DNA from: Ruminococcaceae bacterium UBA7080
GTDB lineage: Bacteria > Bacillota > Clostridia > Oscillospirales > Acutalibacteraceae
DNA: 44,015 nucleotides
Direction: 5' to 3'
Assembly (NCBI GenBank): GCA_002493595.1
Contig: DKZG01000005.1
Span: 1-44,015, forward strand
Part shown: piece after piece, positions 14,160-23,723 of the stretch
Layout of the letters: each line of letters starts with the position of its first letter
Position numbering within the stretch: the first letter of the stretch is position 1
Made by a program: the position numbers and the translations under genes
The notes under the pieces: generated by a model
What the model saw: only the letters and a program-made list of their open reading frames with translations
Told to the model about the DNA's origin: nothing
The model's database searches: none

Positions 14160-15137
14160 ATGTGTACCGCTGCGGCATATAAAACAAAAGATTTTTACTT
14201 TGGAAGAACCTTGGATAACGACTTTTCATATGGTGATGAGGTAACCATTACACCAAGAAACTTTACACTTCATTTCAGACATGCAGGCTGCATAAAATCG
14301 CATTTCGCAATAATCGGTATGGCCTGCGCCTTGGAAGATTACCCTTTATACTATGATGCCGTTAATGAAAAAGGTCTGGCAATGGCCGGCCTGAATTTTG
14401 TCAAAAATGCATATTATAAAAATGTATCATCCGACAAAGCGAATAATATAGCACAGTTTGAATTCATCCCTTGGATACTCGCACAATGCGCCACGGTAAA
14501 GGATGCTGTAAAGATTTTGAAAAACACAAATCTGACCAACGATGCATTCAGCGAGTCTTTGCCCGCTGCACAGCTGCACTGGATAATAGCAGACCACAAA
14601 GCCTCCGTAACTGTTGAATCTGTCAAAGAAGGCTTAAAAATTTATGATAACCCTGTAGGTGTATTAACAAATAATCCACCCTTTGATATGCAGATGTTTG
14701 CACTTAATAATTATATGCATTTGTCGGCAAAAGCACCTGAAAATCATTTCAGCAACGAATTGGATTTAAATGTCTATACCCGCGGAATGGGTGCAATAGG
14801 ACTTCCCGGTGACCTGTCAAGCCAATCCAGATTTATAAGGGCTGCATTTGTAAAAATGAATTCCGTTTCAGGCTGCAGTGAAACAGAAAGCGTCAGCCAA
14901 TTTTTTCATATTCTTAATTCAGTTGAACAGCAAAGAGGCTGCTGTGATTTAAACAGCAGAAAATATGAAATAACAATTTATACCTCCTGCTGTAATGCAG
15001 ACAAAGGTATTTATTATTATACAACCTATAATAATCATCAAATAACTGCTGTAAATATGCACAAGGAAAACTTAGACGGCAATACAATAAAAAGATATAA
15101 ATTAATAGATAATGAGCAAATAAGAATGCAGAATTAA
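14160..15137 (+). CDS. Choloylglycine hydrolase family enzyme, probable bile salt hydrolase
   Basis: The 325-aa N-terminal-nucleophile hydrolase begins MCTAA. Removal of Met1 exposes Cys2, the nucleophile. Other expected active-site residues are in place: Arg16 and Asp19 (GRTLDND), Asn79 (AGLNF), Asn171-172 (VLTNNPPF) and Arg224 (SQSRFIRAAF). The VYTRGMGAIGLPGDLSS segment strongly resembles Firmicutes bile salt hydrolases. The enzyme cleaves the amide of glycine- or taurine-conjugated bile acids in the cytoplasm. Penicillin V acylase or acyl-homoserine-lactone acylase activity is the alternative in this family. A strong terminator follows. Confidence 0.88.
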   Translation: MCTAAAYKTKDFYFGRTLDNDFSYGDEVTITPRNFTLHFRHAGCIKSHFAIIGMACALEDYPLYYDAVNEKGLAMAGLNFVKNAYYKNVSSDKANNIAQFEFIPWILAQCATVKDAVKILKNTNLTNDAFSESLPAAQLHWIIADHKASVTVESVKEGLKIYDNPVGVLTNNPPFDMQMFALNNYMHLSAKAPENHFSNELDLNVYTRGMGAIGLPGDLSSQSRFIRAAFVKMNSVSGCSETESVSQFFHILNSVEQQRGCCDLNSRKYEITIYTSCCNADKGIYYYTTYNNHQITAVNMHKENLDGNTIKRYKLIDNEQIRMQN

Positions 15138-15173
15138 TTATTGATAAACTTATTTTTTATAATTGTGACACAT

Positions 15174-15216
15174 AAAAGGAAAGCTGTTTCCTAAATGAGG
15201 AAACAGCTTTCCTTTT
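15174..15216. terminator. Bidirectional terminator between bile salt hydrolase and FnIII protein genes
   Basis: An 18-bp perfect stem (AAAAGGAAAGCTGTTTCC with its complement), loop TAAATGA, has T-rich ends on both strands and lies between two convergent genes. It overlaps the stop codon of the minus-strand gene. Confidence 0.9.
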
Positions 15217-16750
15217 ATTTAACCTTAACTTTATATACTTTACTGAATGAACCATACAGCTTTGATTTTCCAAATTGCTTATAAGCCCTTATTTTAACAT
15301 AATAAGTCTTTCCGGATTTAAGTCCGCCGACTGTTTTTGACCCTGTTTTAATATTATCTACATAAACAGATTTAGCTGATGAAAATTTACTGTTTGTGCT
15401 GTACTGTATCTGATAGCCTTTTCCTGATTTCTGGGCTGTCCAACTGAGCTTAAAGCTCTTTTTAGCCGGCTTAACACTCTTCACAGATACCTTGGCAGGT
15501 TTTGTTTCTGCATAAACCAAATTATCCTTAAAGCCAAATGTATCCTGAACAGAGCCCCAATAAATCATATAGTTTTCAAACAAAAACATTTTGCTTTTTG
15601 ACGAACCACGCAGAATACCAAAATAATCCGAGCCGGTCTTCTTGCTTGTGTAACCCTGAAGTCTGGGATCAAAGATGTAAGCAACACCGCCGATATATAT
15701 TACCGACCATTTATGCATAACAACTGAACCATCGGCATTTTTCACATCACCGTCAGCAAGAAAAATATATTCATCAAACTTTTTATTGGTTTTTTCAAAA
15801 AGCGCAGAAATACAAGAATTGAAATTCCTATTACAGTCCATACAAGACCAGCCAAAATCTGTATTGTGCTTAGAATGCCAGTTATATATTGCTTTGAATT
15901 TATCGTAGGTTGTTTTATACTTGGCAATATCTACACCATTATTGGTTAATGATTTGATTGAAGATCTTGCCGAATTATCGGTTTTAATGCTGTTAAGCAT
16001 AGTTTTCATTGAAACGCCGGACTTGATAGTAACACTCTTAGCGGCTGAAAAGTCACTGCAAAACCTATTTGTTTGGCTGATTTTAAAGGTGCATACTTTG
16101 ACATAGTATTTTTTCTTTGCAAGACCGCTGATTGTCCTTGAGGTATTATTGTCACCCGTTACCACAAGTGTACATGTGGCTGCACTTTTATTCGTGATTT
16201 TAGAAGAAGGTGAATACTTAATAATATATCCGCTGACACCCTTAACCTTTTTCCAGCTGACCTTCATTTTACCTGCTGAAACATATTTTACAGATGTAAG
16301 TGAGGTTGCTTTGGGTGAAGTTCTTGCAGTTATTTTCTTGGAATAGCTTCCGTAAACCTTTGCACCATTGCTGTTTTTATATGCTCGGACTGCAAATTTA
16401 TAAAGCGTATCTGCCTTAAGATTCACAACACGATAGCTCATATTGTCAGAATTCTTATTGCTTGCTTTCACATAAGCAACATGAGAATACTTCTTTGAAG
16501 AGTCATTATATTTCAGAACTTCAACACCATCACAGTCATTGGTATCAACACGCCATTTCAATGTAACAAAGCTTGTACTTGTCTTAGTTACGGCAAATTC
16601 ACCCGGTGAATTTGCCAAAGAGACATAAATCACAGAACCATCTTTTAAACGCTGTTCAGCATACTCTCTCGCATATGCTGATAAATCAACAGCAGAAACC
16701 ACAGATAGTAAAAGTGAGAGTGATAATAATAAACTTATAATCTTTTTCAT
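15215..16750 (-). CDS. Secreted FnIII / transglutaminase-like / FnIII protein
   Basis: The 511-aa protein has a signal peptide (MKKIISLLLSLSLLLSVVSA). Two fibronectin type III-like repeats follow (SFVTLKWRV...YKFAVRAYKNSNG, then KMKVSWKKVKGVSGYIIKYS...KKYYVKVCTFK). Next is a papain/transglutaminase-like core from about residue 245: KFKAIYNWHSKHNTDFGWSC, NSCISALFEK, HKWSVIYIGGVAYIFDP, giving candidate Cys, His and Asp residues. A third FnIII repeat ends the protein (FKLSWTAQKSGKGYQIQYS...GKTYYVKIRAYK). There is no LPXTG or membrane anchor. MKK at 16750 was chosen because GGAG lies nine bases upstream. Cross-linking or peptidase activity on the cell surface is inference. It is monocistronic, with its own terminator. 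Confidence 0.78.
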   Translation of the reverse strand: MKKIISLLLSLSLLLSVVSAVDLSAYAREYAEQRLKDGSVIYVSLANSPGEFAVTKTSTSFVTLKWRVDTNDCDGVEVLKYNDSSKKYSHVAYVKASNKNSDNMSYRVVNLKADTLYKFAVRAYKNSNGAKVYGSYSKKITARTSPKATSLTSVKYVSAGKMKVSWKKVKGVSGYIIKYSPSSKITNKSAATCTLVVTGDNNTSRTISGLAKKKYYVKVCTFKISQTNRFCSDFSAAKSVTIKSGVSMKTMLNSIKTDNSARSSIKSLTNNGVDIAKYKTTYDKFKAIYNWHSKHNTDFGWSCMDCNRNFNSCISALFEKTNKKFDEYIFLADGDVKNADGSVVMHKWSVIYIGGVAYIFDPRLQGYTSKKTGSDYFGILRGSSKSKMFLFENYMIYWGSVQDTFGFKDNLVYAETKPAKVSVKSVKPAKKSFKLSWTAQKSGKGYQIQYSTNSKFSSAKSVYVDNIKTGSKTVGGLKSGKTYYVKIRAYKQFGKSKLYGSFSKVYKVKVK

Positions 16751-16824
16751 CGCAATTTTCTCCATTATATAATCCAATATAAATTTATCATATTACAATT
16801 TCATCTGAAACCGAACAGAAAAAA

Positions 16825-16859
16825 GCCTAATACTCCTTTTCAGGTACACCGCATAAGGC
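16825..16859 (-). terminator. Probable terminator of trpS
   Basis: On the minus strand an imperfect hairpin (GCCTTATGC ... GTATTAGGC, with an inner ACCT/AGG pairing) is followed by TTTTTT. It lies about 50 bases after the trpS stop. Confidence 0.5.
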
Positions 16860-16907
16860 GTATTTTTGCTTGCAAAATATTTTATCCCTATCCGGCTGCA
16901 CCTTCAA

Positions 16908-17921
16908 CTATTTTAAAAGAAATCCGATTTTTTTCATCGTCTTATCAAGTGTACGCTGAGAAACACGCTGTGCAATTTCAGCGCCCTTTGTCCACTGCTC
17001 CTGAAGGTAAGCCTTGTCTGCCATATACTCTTTGTATTTATTTTGCACAGGTGCAAGCTCAGCAACGACTGCTTCTCCTACTGCTGTTTTAAAATCGCCA
17101 TAACCTTTGCCTGAAAACTCATTTTCAATAGCAGCAAAATCTTTGCCGGTAACAGCGGAATAAATCGTCATCAAATTATTGATACCGTCCTTACCCTCTG
17201 CATATCGAACACTCATTTCGCTGTCAGTGACAGCGCTTTTAAACTTTTTCATAATGACATTCGGTTCATCTGTAAGATAAACAGTTCCCTTGGGATTAGG
17301 GTCGGATTTGCTCATCTTTCGTGTCGGATCAGCCAGACTCATTACTCTTGCACCATTTTGCGGGATATATGGTTGCGGCACTGTAAAAACATTTCCATAA
17401 ATGCCGTTAAAACGCTCGGCAATATCCCTTGCTATTTCCAGATGCTGCTTTTGGTCTGCACCGACAGGAACAATATCTGCCTGATAAAGCAAAATATCGG
17501 CAGCCATCAAACACGGATATGTGAAGAGTCCCGAATTAACATTATCAGCATGCTGCTGTGCCTTATCCTTAAACTGAGTCATCCTGTTAAGCTCACCAAA
17601 CATAGTATAGCAATTGAGCAGCCAGCCGAGCTGTGAATGCTGCGGAACATGTGACTGAACAAAAAGGATGCTCTTTTCAGGGTCCAGACCTACCGAAAGC
17701 AAAAGAGCATAAAGCTGAACAGTCTGTTCTCTGAGCTTTTTAGGATCCTGTCTGACCGTAATTGAATGTAAATCAGCAATACCGAAAACAGTATCGAAAT
17801 TGTCCTGGAAAGACGGCCAGCCCTTCATTGCACCAAGGTAGTTACCCAACGTTGGTATAGATGTAGGCTGAATCAACGACAAACTTCTTTTTTTACGTTC
17901 TTTCGTTATTTCTTCAGGCAT
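16908..17921 (-). CDS. trpS: Tryptophanyl-tRNA synthetase
   Basis: The 337-aa class I synthetase charges tRNA(Trp). It has the HIGH-type motif IQPTSIPTLGNYLGA (about 17-31), then GIADLHSIT, and LMAADILLYQADIVPVGADQKQHLE (about 140-164), which binds tryptophan. The KMSKS loop RKMSKSDPN is at about 203-211. Length is normal. TGGAGG lies before the ATG. There is no T-box in the short upstream gap, so it is probably expressed with the aminotransferase and teichoic-acid genes upstream. Confidence 0.97.
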   Translation of the reverse strand: MPEEITKERKKRSLSLIQPTSIPTLGNYLGAMKGWPSFQDNFDTVFGIADLHSITVRQDPKKLREQTVQLYALLLSVGLDPEKSILFVQSHVPQHSQLGWLLNCYTMFGELNRMTQFKDKAQQHADNVNSGLFTYPCLMAADILLYQADIVPVGADQKQHLEIARDIAERFNGIYGNVFTVPQPYIPQNGARVMSLADPTRKMSKSDPNPKGTVYLTDEPNVIMKKFKSAVTDSEMSVRYAEGKDGINNLMTIYSAVTGKDFAAIENEFSGKGYGDFKTAVGEAVVAELAPVQNKYKEYMADKAYLQEQWTKGAEIAQRVSQRTLDKTMKKIGFLLK

Positions 17922-17958
17922 AATATTACCTCCATTCGATTAATAACATATTGATAGC

Positions 17959-17978
17959 GGGCAAATATTGAATTGCCC
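17959..17978 (-). other. Intercistronic hairpin between aminotransferase and trpS
   Basis: GGGCAA and TTGCCC form a short stem without a following T-run. It may stabilise the processed mRNA end or partly terminate transcription. Confidence 0.35.
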
Positions 17979-18003
17979 TTGCAAATGCTGAAATACAGCT
18001 ATT

Positions 18004-19194
18004 TTATTTAGTATATTCCTTAGCAACTTCACCAAGAGCCCTGACACCATTTACAATTCCCTCATTGGACGGAGTAGAGAAATTAAGACGTATATACTGA
18101 GTCTTATCTGTATCATTCATAAGAAATGCATTACCGGGAACAACAGCAACCTTTTTTTCAACTGCTTTGTGTACAAACTCCAGCATATCAACATCATCAG
18201 GAAGCTTGCACCAAATGAAGAGCCCGCCCTCCGGTTTTACATACTCAACAAAATCACCCAGCTCCTTATCAATGCAGTCACACATCAAATCAAGCTTTTT
18301 CTTGTAAATCTTCTGTATTTTTGCAATATGTGCATCAACATCATATTTTTTGAACCATTCGTCCACAATCATCTGATTCAGGCAGGGTGTATGTACATCC
18401 GATGCCTGCTTGCCGACCGTCATTTTTGCAAGTAATGACTGATGTGCAATACAGTATGCCACGCGCAGGCCCGGTGCAAGTATCTTTGAAAAGGAACCGG
18501 CATAAACAACAATACCCTCAGTATCCATCGATTTGATTGTCGGCAGACTTTCACCTGAAACACGCAAATCACCATATGGATTATCCTCAAGAATAACTAC
18601 GCCATACTCCTTGGCAAGAGAATACAGTCTCTTTCGTTTCTCAAGCGACATTGTAGCACCTGAAGGATTTTGAAAATTAGGTATGGTATAGATGAATTTA
18701 ACATTTTCAGCAGTTTTCAGTGTTTTCTCAAGTGCATCAACATTCATCCCGTCAGCTTCCACAGGAATACCCTTAAGATTACATGCGTATGAACGGAAGC
18801 AATTGAGCGAGCCGATGAAAGACGGCTCCTCACAGATTACTGTATCGCCCTCATTGCAAAGTACCTTTGTAACAAGATCCATAACCTGTGTAGCACCGGA
18901 AACAATGATAATATTATCATAATCATTGCCGATATTTTCGTGCCTTTTCATCCAGCTCATTATTGTATCACGCAACGGCTGATAGCCCTCTGATACACCA
19001 TACTGAAGTGCATCAATCGGTCTTTCCCTCAATATCTCTTGTGCGATAGTCTGAACCTCCTCAACAGGGAAAGCATCAGGTGCAGGATTGCCTGCTGCAA
19101 GGGGGATAATTGACGGATCTGCTGTTGCTTTTAGAATTTCTCTGATAGCACTCGGCTGGAGAGAGGAGATTTTATTTGAAAAAACATAGTCCAT
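18004..19194 (-). CDS. PLP-dependent aminotransferase, class I/II (LysN/ARO8-like)
   Basis: The 396-aa fold-type I aminotransferase has IIPLAAGNPAPDAFP, ALQYGVSEGYQPLR, IIVSGATQVMDLVTKVL, YTIPNFQNPSG, ILEDNPYGDLR, the Schiff-base motif SFSKILAPGLRVAY and a C-terminal YIRLNFSTP. This subgroup includes 2-aminoadipate and aromatic aminotransferases without the GntR DNA-binding domain. The exact amino acid is unclear. AAGGT lies before the ATG. It is 11 bases after the large glycerophosphotransferase gene and 82 bases before trpS. Confidence 0.9.
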   Translation of the reverse strand: MDYVFSNKISSLQPSAIREILKATADPSIIPLAAGNPAPDAFPVEEVQTIAQEILRERPIDALQYGVSEGYQPLRDTIMSWMKRHENIGNDYDNIIIVSGATQVMDLVTKVLCNEGDTVICEEPSFIGSLNCFRSYACNLKGIPVEADGMNVDALEKTLKTAENVKFIYTIPNFQNPSGATMSLEKRKRLYSLAKEYGVVILEDNPYGDLRVSGESLPTIKSMDTEGIVVYAGSFSKILAPGLRVAYCIAHQSLLAKMTVGKQASDVHTPCLNQMIVDEWFKKYDVDAHIAKIQKIYKKKLDLMCDCIDKELGDFVEYVKPEGGLFIWCKLPDDVDMLEFVHKAVEKKVAVVPGNAFLMNDTDKTQYIRLNFSTPSNEGIVNGVRALGEVAKEYTK

Positions 19195-19205
19195 TTTTAT
19201 ACCTT

Positions 19206-22200
19206 CTATATAATTTTATCCTTTTTTAAATACTGAATAAGCCTTTCGGTGTTTTTGCCGTCATGAAAAGTCACAATACGTGAATACTTTTGCTTATGCT
19301 CATCATTTTGCGGATGATTATAGTTATACTCAATAGACTCCTTTAATCCATCAACAGAATAAAAATAATCACCGTAAACGTTATCCTCATTGAGCATAAG
19401 CTTTGTTGTGGGGCCGTACTGGGCCATACATTCATCCTTTTCCTCCCAATAAAAAATAACACGAGTGCCACGGTAAAATGCATCGTAAGCAATTGAAGAA
19501 TAGTCCGTAATCAGGATTCGTGCCTGTTTTAAAATATCATCATATTTTGCATCCGTAATCATCTTTTCGGATACTGATTCAGGCAGTTTTTTAAGCTCGT
19601 TTAAAATAAGCGGATGAGGCAAAATAATCACCTTATCTTTAAGATGAGGAGGAACACTGTTGTAAATTTTCATTATCATTTTAAAATAGCTTGTTTCGAG
19701 GAAATTGTCACGAGCTGTATTGATTTCCCAGGGACGCCATGTAGGCATAATTACAATCTTATCGGCATCATCATTCATAACATTCTTATCAAACTTCGGC
19801 AAACCAGTAATATAAAGATCTTCGTAATAATGATTGCCAAGCTCGGCAAAATGGTCGGCCTCAGTCTGGGATGAAACAACTACACGGTATTTTCCGTTTA
19901 ACTCTTTTCTCTTGAACATCTTTCTTGCTTCCGAGTCAAGAGATACCATATACATAACACCATGCTGCAGAAATACATAATTCTTATTTTTATCCGCAAC
20001 CTTCATAAGTGCAAGCTTATTAAAGGTTTTAAGGTCAATTGCATGCACCAAGGTCTCCGTGCCGATAAAGGTTTTTGACTTAAAATAATAAAGATAATGC
20101 TTAAAGGAATGCTTTATAAGCACATTCTTCCTATACTTTTCGGGAACATCAGCAAGTGCATCCTCAGTTACAATAAAATAAGCATAATCAAATCCGCTGT
20201 CAAGCAGCTTTTCATAAAGAGCACTCGCACTTTCTTCGTATTTGGCAGCATTTTTTTCATAAAGCAGCACAAGCTTTTTCGCCTTTTCACTATGCCAAAA
20301 GCATGATAAAATAAATGCCATTACCTGCATAGCCCTTTTAATAAAAGCGTCTGAAACATTGCGGGAGCGAATATAGATATTCAATCTGTTTCCTCTTGTC
20401 TGACGGAAAATTGCAACCGAATTTGTTTTTTCATCAAAACTCATAGGACCGCGAAGTCCGAGAAATCTAACAGGCAGCAAAGCGTTGTATAGAATATGAC
20501 ACTGAACGGTATACCCGAGCTGATTTTTATAATTAAGAGACACAATATTTGTTGAAGGCATATCAATCACATCATCCAAGGGAACAGAAAACCAATAAAT
20601 ACCGAAGTGCTTTTTTAATTTTACATTTTTAAGTGCCATAAAATGCGGATGGTATTGACGATTATTCACGGTAATCCAGGTATCATTCAGTGATATTTTT
20701 AACGGTGCTTTGAAATAAAACAGACTTAGACAAATCATTTTCTTTCTCAGCTTAAGGAAAATAGGCATGAGATTTTTCATGGATGAATTTTTTCTAAACG
20801 TTATATCGGCAAATATCTCTTTGTTTGATTTTGTATAACGTTCATTCTCTGCATCTATGCAGTTTAGCTGCCTGAAACCATGCTTCTTTTCATATCGTCG
20901 TACACGTTCAACTGTTTTTTTTACATGCGGTGAATAACAAATATAATCCCCGTGAATTACATATTCCTTTTCGCCTGTCATACGCGAAAGTATACCGGCA
21001 AAAATCATATTTGTACAAGAAAAATCTACAACTTTATCCGGGTTAAAAGAAAAGAATATTCTGTTCTTTTCTCGTTCATAAAGTCTATCAAGCACTGCAT
21101 TATCCTTAACAAAATCAAAAAATCTGTTTATTCCCAGCGCTATCATCTCTTTAAAAGTCAGCTGAAAGGCGGTAATCGTGCCGAAACTCAGCTGATTATC
21201 ATGCAATGAATTAATAAAAGCCTTCTTACGTTCAGAAAGATTGCGCCTGTACGCAATAACATATTTATAATCAGGATTATCCTTCATATACGCTTTAAGA
21301 TTTTTAAACTGTACAGGTGCCATATCACCTGCGTAAATCAGACATAGCTTTTGCTGCGGCAATTTTTCAAGTTCAAAATAATCAGTCTTTGCGTTTACCA
21401 TCATTTCAAAAAGCTTTTCACAGGTATCCGCATAACCGTTTGAACAATATTGATTAAGGAAATCTTCATCGATTGAAGCTGGTATGTCCATCTCAGAAAT
21501 AAGCTCGTCAACCGTTTCAACAATAGGAAACGGCAGACTTTCAAACGGCATATAAATACCGCGAGAACTTAAATATTTTTCCTTATCATAAGCATAAAGA
21601 ATAATTTTTTTGCCGGTAACCGCAAAATCAAAAAATACACTTGAATAATCGGTAATAAGCCCATCACAGGCATTTAAAATTTCATAAGTATCATAGTCGG
21701 AATTAAAATAGTCAATATGCTTAAACCGGTCACAGTCAATACCCTTAGCAAGCAGGAAATGAAGATTGACAAGCAAAACCGTGTCATCACTAAGCTTTTC
21801 ATCAATCTCTTTTAAAATCTCTGCTGTACAGTCAAGCTGATATGCAGTGTCCGCTGTTCTGCCCGTACCGCGCCAGGTAGGCATATAGGCAAAAAGCTTT
21901 TTATTGCCATATCCAAGCTTCGTTTTCATTTCAGCGGGCTGTGTCTTATCATAGAATATATAGTTTCGAGGATAATTGGCAATAAGAGAATAGCCTTTAA
22001 AAATATATTTAAGGTCATAATCCTCCATAAACACATTACGCGTAAACGCATTAGGAAACAAAGCATAATCACTCATCAGATAATTCTTTTGAATATTTGC
22101 AAGTGAAGCCAGATTGGATTTATCCGACTTGCCCAATGTTTTGAGCGGAGTACCATGCCATGTATTCAGAAACACCTGACCCTCACGCTTATTGAAATAC

Positions 22201-22553
22201 GGGGGGAATGAATTATCTGTCATAAGATATTTAGCTGTTGCAAGATATTTGCAATAACTATCGGAATCACGAACAGAAAGTATAACCTTTCCAAAGCCGT
22301 AAAAACGCATTCTTTTCTCAGCAGCCTTAAGTGTGTCATTGGTTACAACAAACACAGTCTTATATTCACTCCACCGAGCATTTGAATTCAGTTCTTTTAA
22401 CATAGAAAACATATTGCCGTTAATATTTGTACCCTGTCCGCCCTCAAGCAGAACAAGTTTATCATCAAGCGGCAATTTGCTGTAATCAATGTATGACGGC
22501 TTAATTGCATTTTTAAATTTTTTATATTTAGCTAATATTCTTTTTAAAATCAA
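19206..22553 (-). CDS. Two-domain CDP-glycerol glycerophosphotransferase-family protein (TagF/TarB-like)
   Basis: The 1115-aa protein has two teichoic-acid polymerase-type GT-B domains. The first (about 40-385) has FLNTWHGTPLKTLGK and ITDYSSVFFDFA. The second (about 760-1110) has YVFLQHGVMY, IMPTWRPW, ILPHPL and ITDYSSIAYDAFY. Both the His-Gly and the TDYSS motifs are intact, so both domains may be active. A middle segment (about 390-740) looks like a linker or acceptor-binding region and contains a Lys/Arg-rich patch. There is no transmembrane segment; peripheral membrane attachment is expected. The only plausible start is a TTG at 22553, nine bases after AGAGG. It follows the smaller family member and glyA. 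Confidence 0.88.
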   Translation of the reverse strand: MILKRILAKYKKFKNAIKPSYIDYSKLPLDDKLVLLEGGQGTNINGNMFSMLKELNSNARWSEYKTVFVVTNDTLKAAEKRMRFYGFGKVILSVRDSDSYCKYLATAKYLMTDNSFPPYFNKREGQVFLNTWHGTPLKTLGKSDKSNLASLANIQKNYLMSDYALFPNAFTRNVFMEDYDLKYIFKGYSLIANYPRNYIFYDKTQPAEMKTKLGYGNKKLFAYMPTWRGTGRTADTAYQLDCTAEILKEIDEKLSDDTVLLVNLHFLLAKGIDCDRFKHIDYFNSDYDTYEILNACDGLITDYSSVFFDFAVTGKKIILYAYDKEKYLSSRGIYMPFESLPFPIVETVDELISEMDIPASIDEDFLNQYCSNGYADTCEKLFEMMVNAKTDYFELEKLPQQKLCLIYAGDMAPVQFKNLKAYMKDNPDYKYVIAYRRNLSERKKAFINSLHDNQLSFGTITAFQLTFKEMIALGINRFFDFVKDNAVLDRLYEREKNRIFFSFNPDKVVDFSCTNMIFAGILSRMTGEKEYVIHGDYICYSPHVKKTVERVRRYEKKHGFRQLNCIDAENERYTKSNKEIFADITFRKNSSMKNLMPIFLKLRKKMICLSLFYFKAPLKISLNDTWITVNNRQYHPHFMALKNVKLKKHFGIYWFSVPLDDVIDMPSTNIVSLNYKNQLGYTVQCHILYNALLPVRFLGLRGPMSFDEKTNSVAIFRQTRGNRLNIYIRSRNVSDAFIKRAMQVMAFILSCFWHSEKAKKLVLLYEKNAAKYEESASALYEKLLDSGFDYAYFIVTEDALADVPEKYRKNVLIKHSFKHYLYYFKSKTFIGTETLVHAIDLKTFNKLALMKVADKNKNYVFLQHGVMYMVSLDSEARKMFKRKELNGKYRVVVSSQTEADHFAELGNHYYEDLYITGLPKFDKNVMNDDADKIVIMPTWRPWEINTARDNFLETSYFKMIMKIYNSVPPHLKDKVIILPHPLILNELKKLPESVSEKMITDAKYDDILKQARILITDYSSIAYDAFYRGTRVIFYWEEKDECMAQYGPTTKLMLNEDNVYGDYFYSVDGLKESIEYNYNHPQNDEHKQKYSRIVTFHDGKNTERLIQYLKKDKII

Positions 22554-22595
22554 TGGGTATAACCTCTTTTCAATATTAGGAAAAGCTAAACAAAA

Positions 22596-23720
22596 TCAAT
22601 TCTGATTTTGGCCGATTAATATTGCAATAAACTTAGCTATAATATCAGAATTATTTGTATTCGTATTTTCAACATACTTTGATTTGAATTTATATAATGC
22701 ATCCAAATCGTAAATTCCTGTTCTTATAGCTTTGCAAAGCTCGGGTGCATCCTCATAAACAGCAAAACCCAGTTCATTCTTAAGTTCGACATTTACACCA
22801 AGCTCATGAATATACTGCTTAAAATCAGGAACAAAAAAGTAAAGCGGCTTCATAAGTATGGCAGCCTCAAAGGCACAGGCAGAATAGTCGGTAATGATAA
22901 CATCGGCAATCTTCATTAATTCAATAGTTGAATAACTGCCGTTATAAAAAAATCTATCATCCCTTTTAACCTTTGAAAAAAGCGGATGCGGACTGACGAT
23001 CAGGTGATAGCCATTCATTTCCTCAGCGAATTCGACTTTTAGCTCCTGTGCAACATAAGCCTCTCTGTCACGAAAAGTAGGCAAATATAAAACAATCGTC
23101 TTGCTGCTTAAAGCAGGATTATCGCTGAAAAAACGAGTTGCCGCACTATCGTTTTCAAGTATTTTGTCAACTCTTGGCAGTGAACAGATTTTCATCTTTT
23201 CCGCCCTGCAGCCGAATGCCTCCATATAAAACTGAGCAGTGGCTTTACTTGGTGCAAGCACATAGTCATAATTTTTATGCATACACATAGCTTCGCTTAT
23301 TTTCTCGTCTCTACCCTCTTTTGTGCCGACACTCTGAAGACCGAATTTTTTAATTGCGCCCAGAGCATGCCACATCTGAATAACCTTTAAATCCTTTTTA
23401 TGCCTAAGACAGGAAACAGTAATAGAATAAGTGTCAAGTATAGCGAGCTTGGATGTTGCAAGATAATACATATCACCTATTACGCCAATACAGTATCTTA
23501 TTTTATCTTTAAAACCATCAGGTATCATCCTGAGTCTGAATATCTGCTCTGTGTCAGGAAGCTCATTTTTAACTGACTGCTCCAAAAGAATCATATCCAG
23601 ACTTTTTTCGTTGCTTTGACGTGAAAGATAAACAATTCTGTTTTTTGTCTTAAACAGCTTTAAAGGTGCATAAAGCACCCTTAAACCTAATTTTAGTATT
23701 GTAAATAAAACTACTTTCAT
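22596..23720 (-). CDS. CDP-glycerol glycerophosphotransferase-family protein (TagB-like)
   Basis: The 374-aa single-domain member has an N-terminal hydrophobic or amphipathic helix (MKVVLFTILKLGLRVLYAPL), then IQMWHALGAIKKFG (about 114-127), LYLPTFRD, LIVSPHPL and IITDYSACAFEAA. TagB-type enzymes add the first glycerol-phosphate to a lipid-linked disaccharide; TagF-type enzymes then polymerise. In the same operon with the two-domain protein this suggests priming followed by elongation. It starts four bases after the glyA stop without a clear ribosome site, so it is probably translated by coupling. Confidence 0.88.
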   Translation of the reverse strand: MKVVLFTILKLGLRVLYAPLKLFKTKNRIVYLSRQSNEKSLDMILLEQSVKNELPDTEQIFRLRMIPDGFKDKIRYCIGVIGDMYYLATSKLAILDTYSITVSCLRHKKDLKVIQMWHALGAIKKFGLQSVGTKEGRDEKISEAMCMHKNYDYVLAPSKATAQFYMEAFGCRAEKMKICSLPRVDKILENDSAATRFFSDNPALSSKTIVLYLPTFRDREAYVAQELKVEFAEEMNGYHLIVSPHPLFSKVKRDDRFFYNGSYSTIELMKIADVIITDYSACAFEAAILMKPLYFFVPDFKQYIHELGVNVELKNELGFAVYEDAPELCKAIRTGIYDLDALYKFKSKYVENTNTNNSDIIAKFIAILIGQNQN

Positions 23721-23723
23721 ATT

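Noticed and set aside
17922..18003. T-box leader for trpS
   Set aside because: The gap is only about 80 bases with a short hairpin; no specifier loop, T-box sequence or antiterminator is visible.
20952..21209. Long open frames antisense to the large glycerophosphotransferase and other genes
   Set aside because: They lie opposite well-supported genes, lack ribosome sites and have no recognisable motifs.
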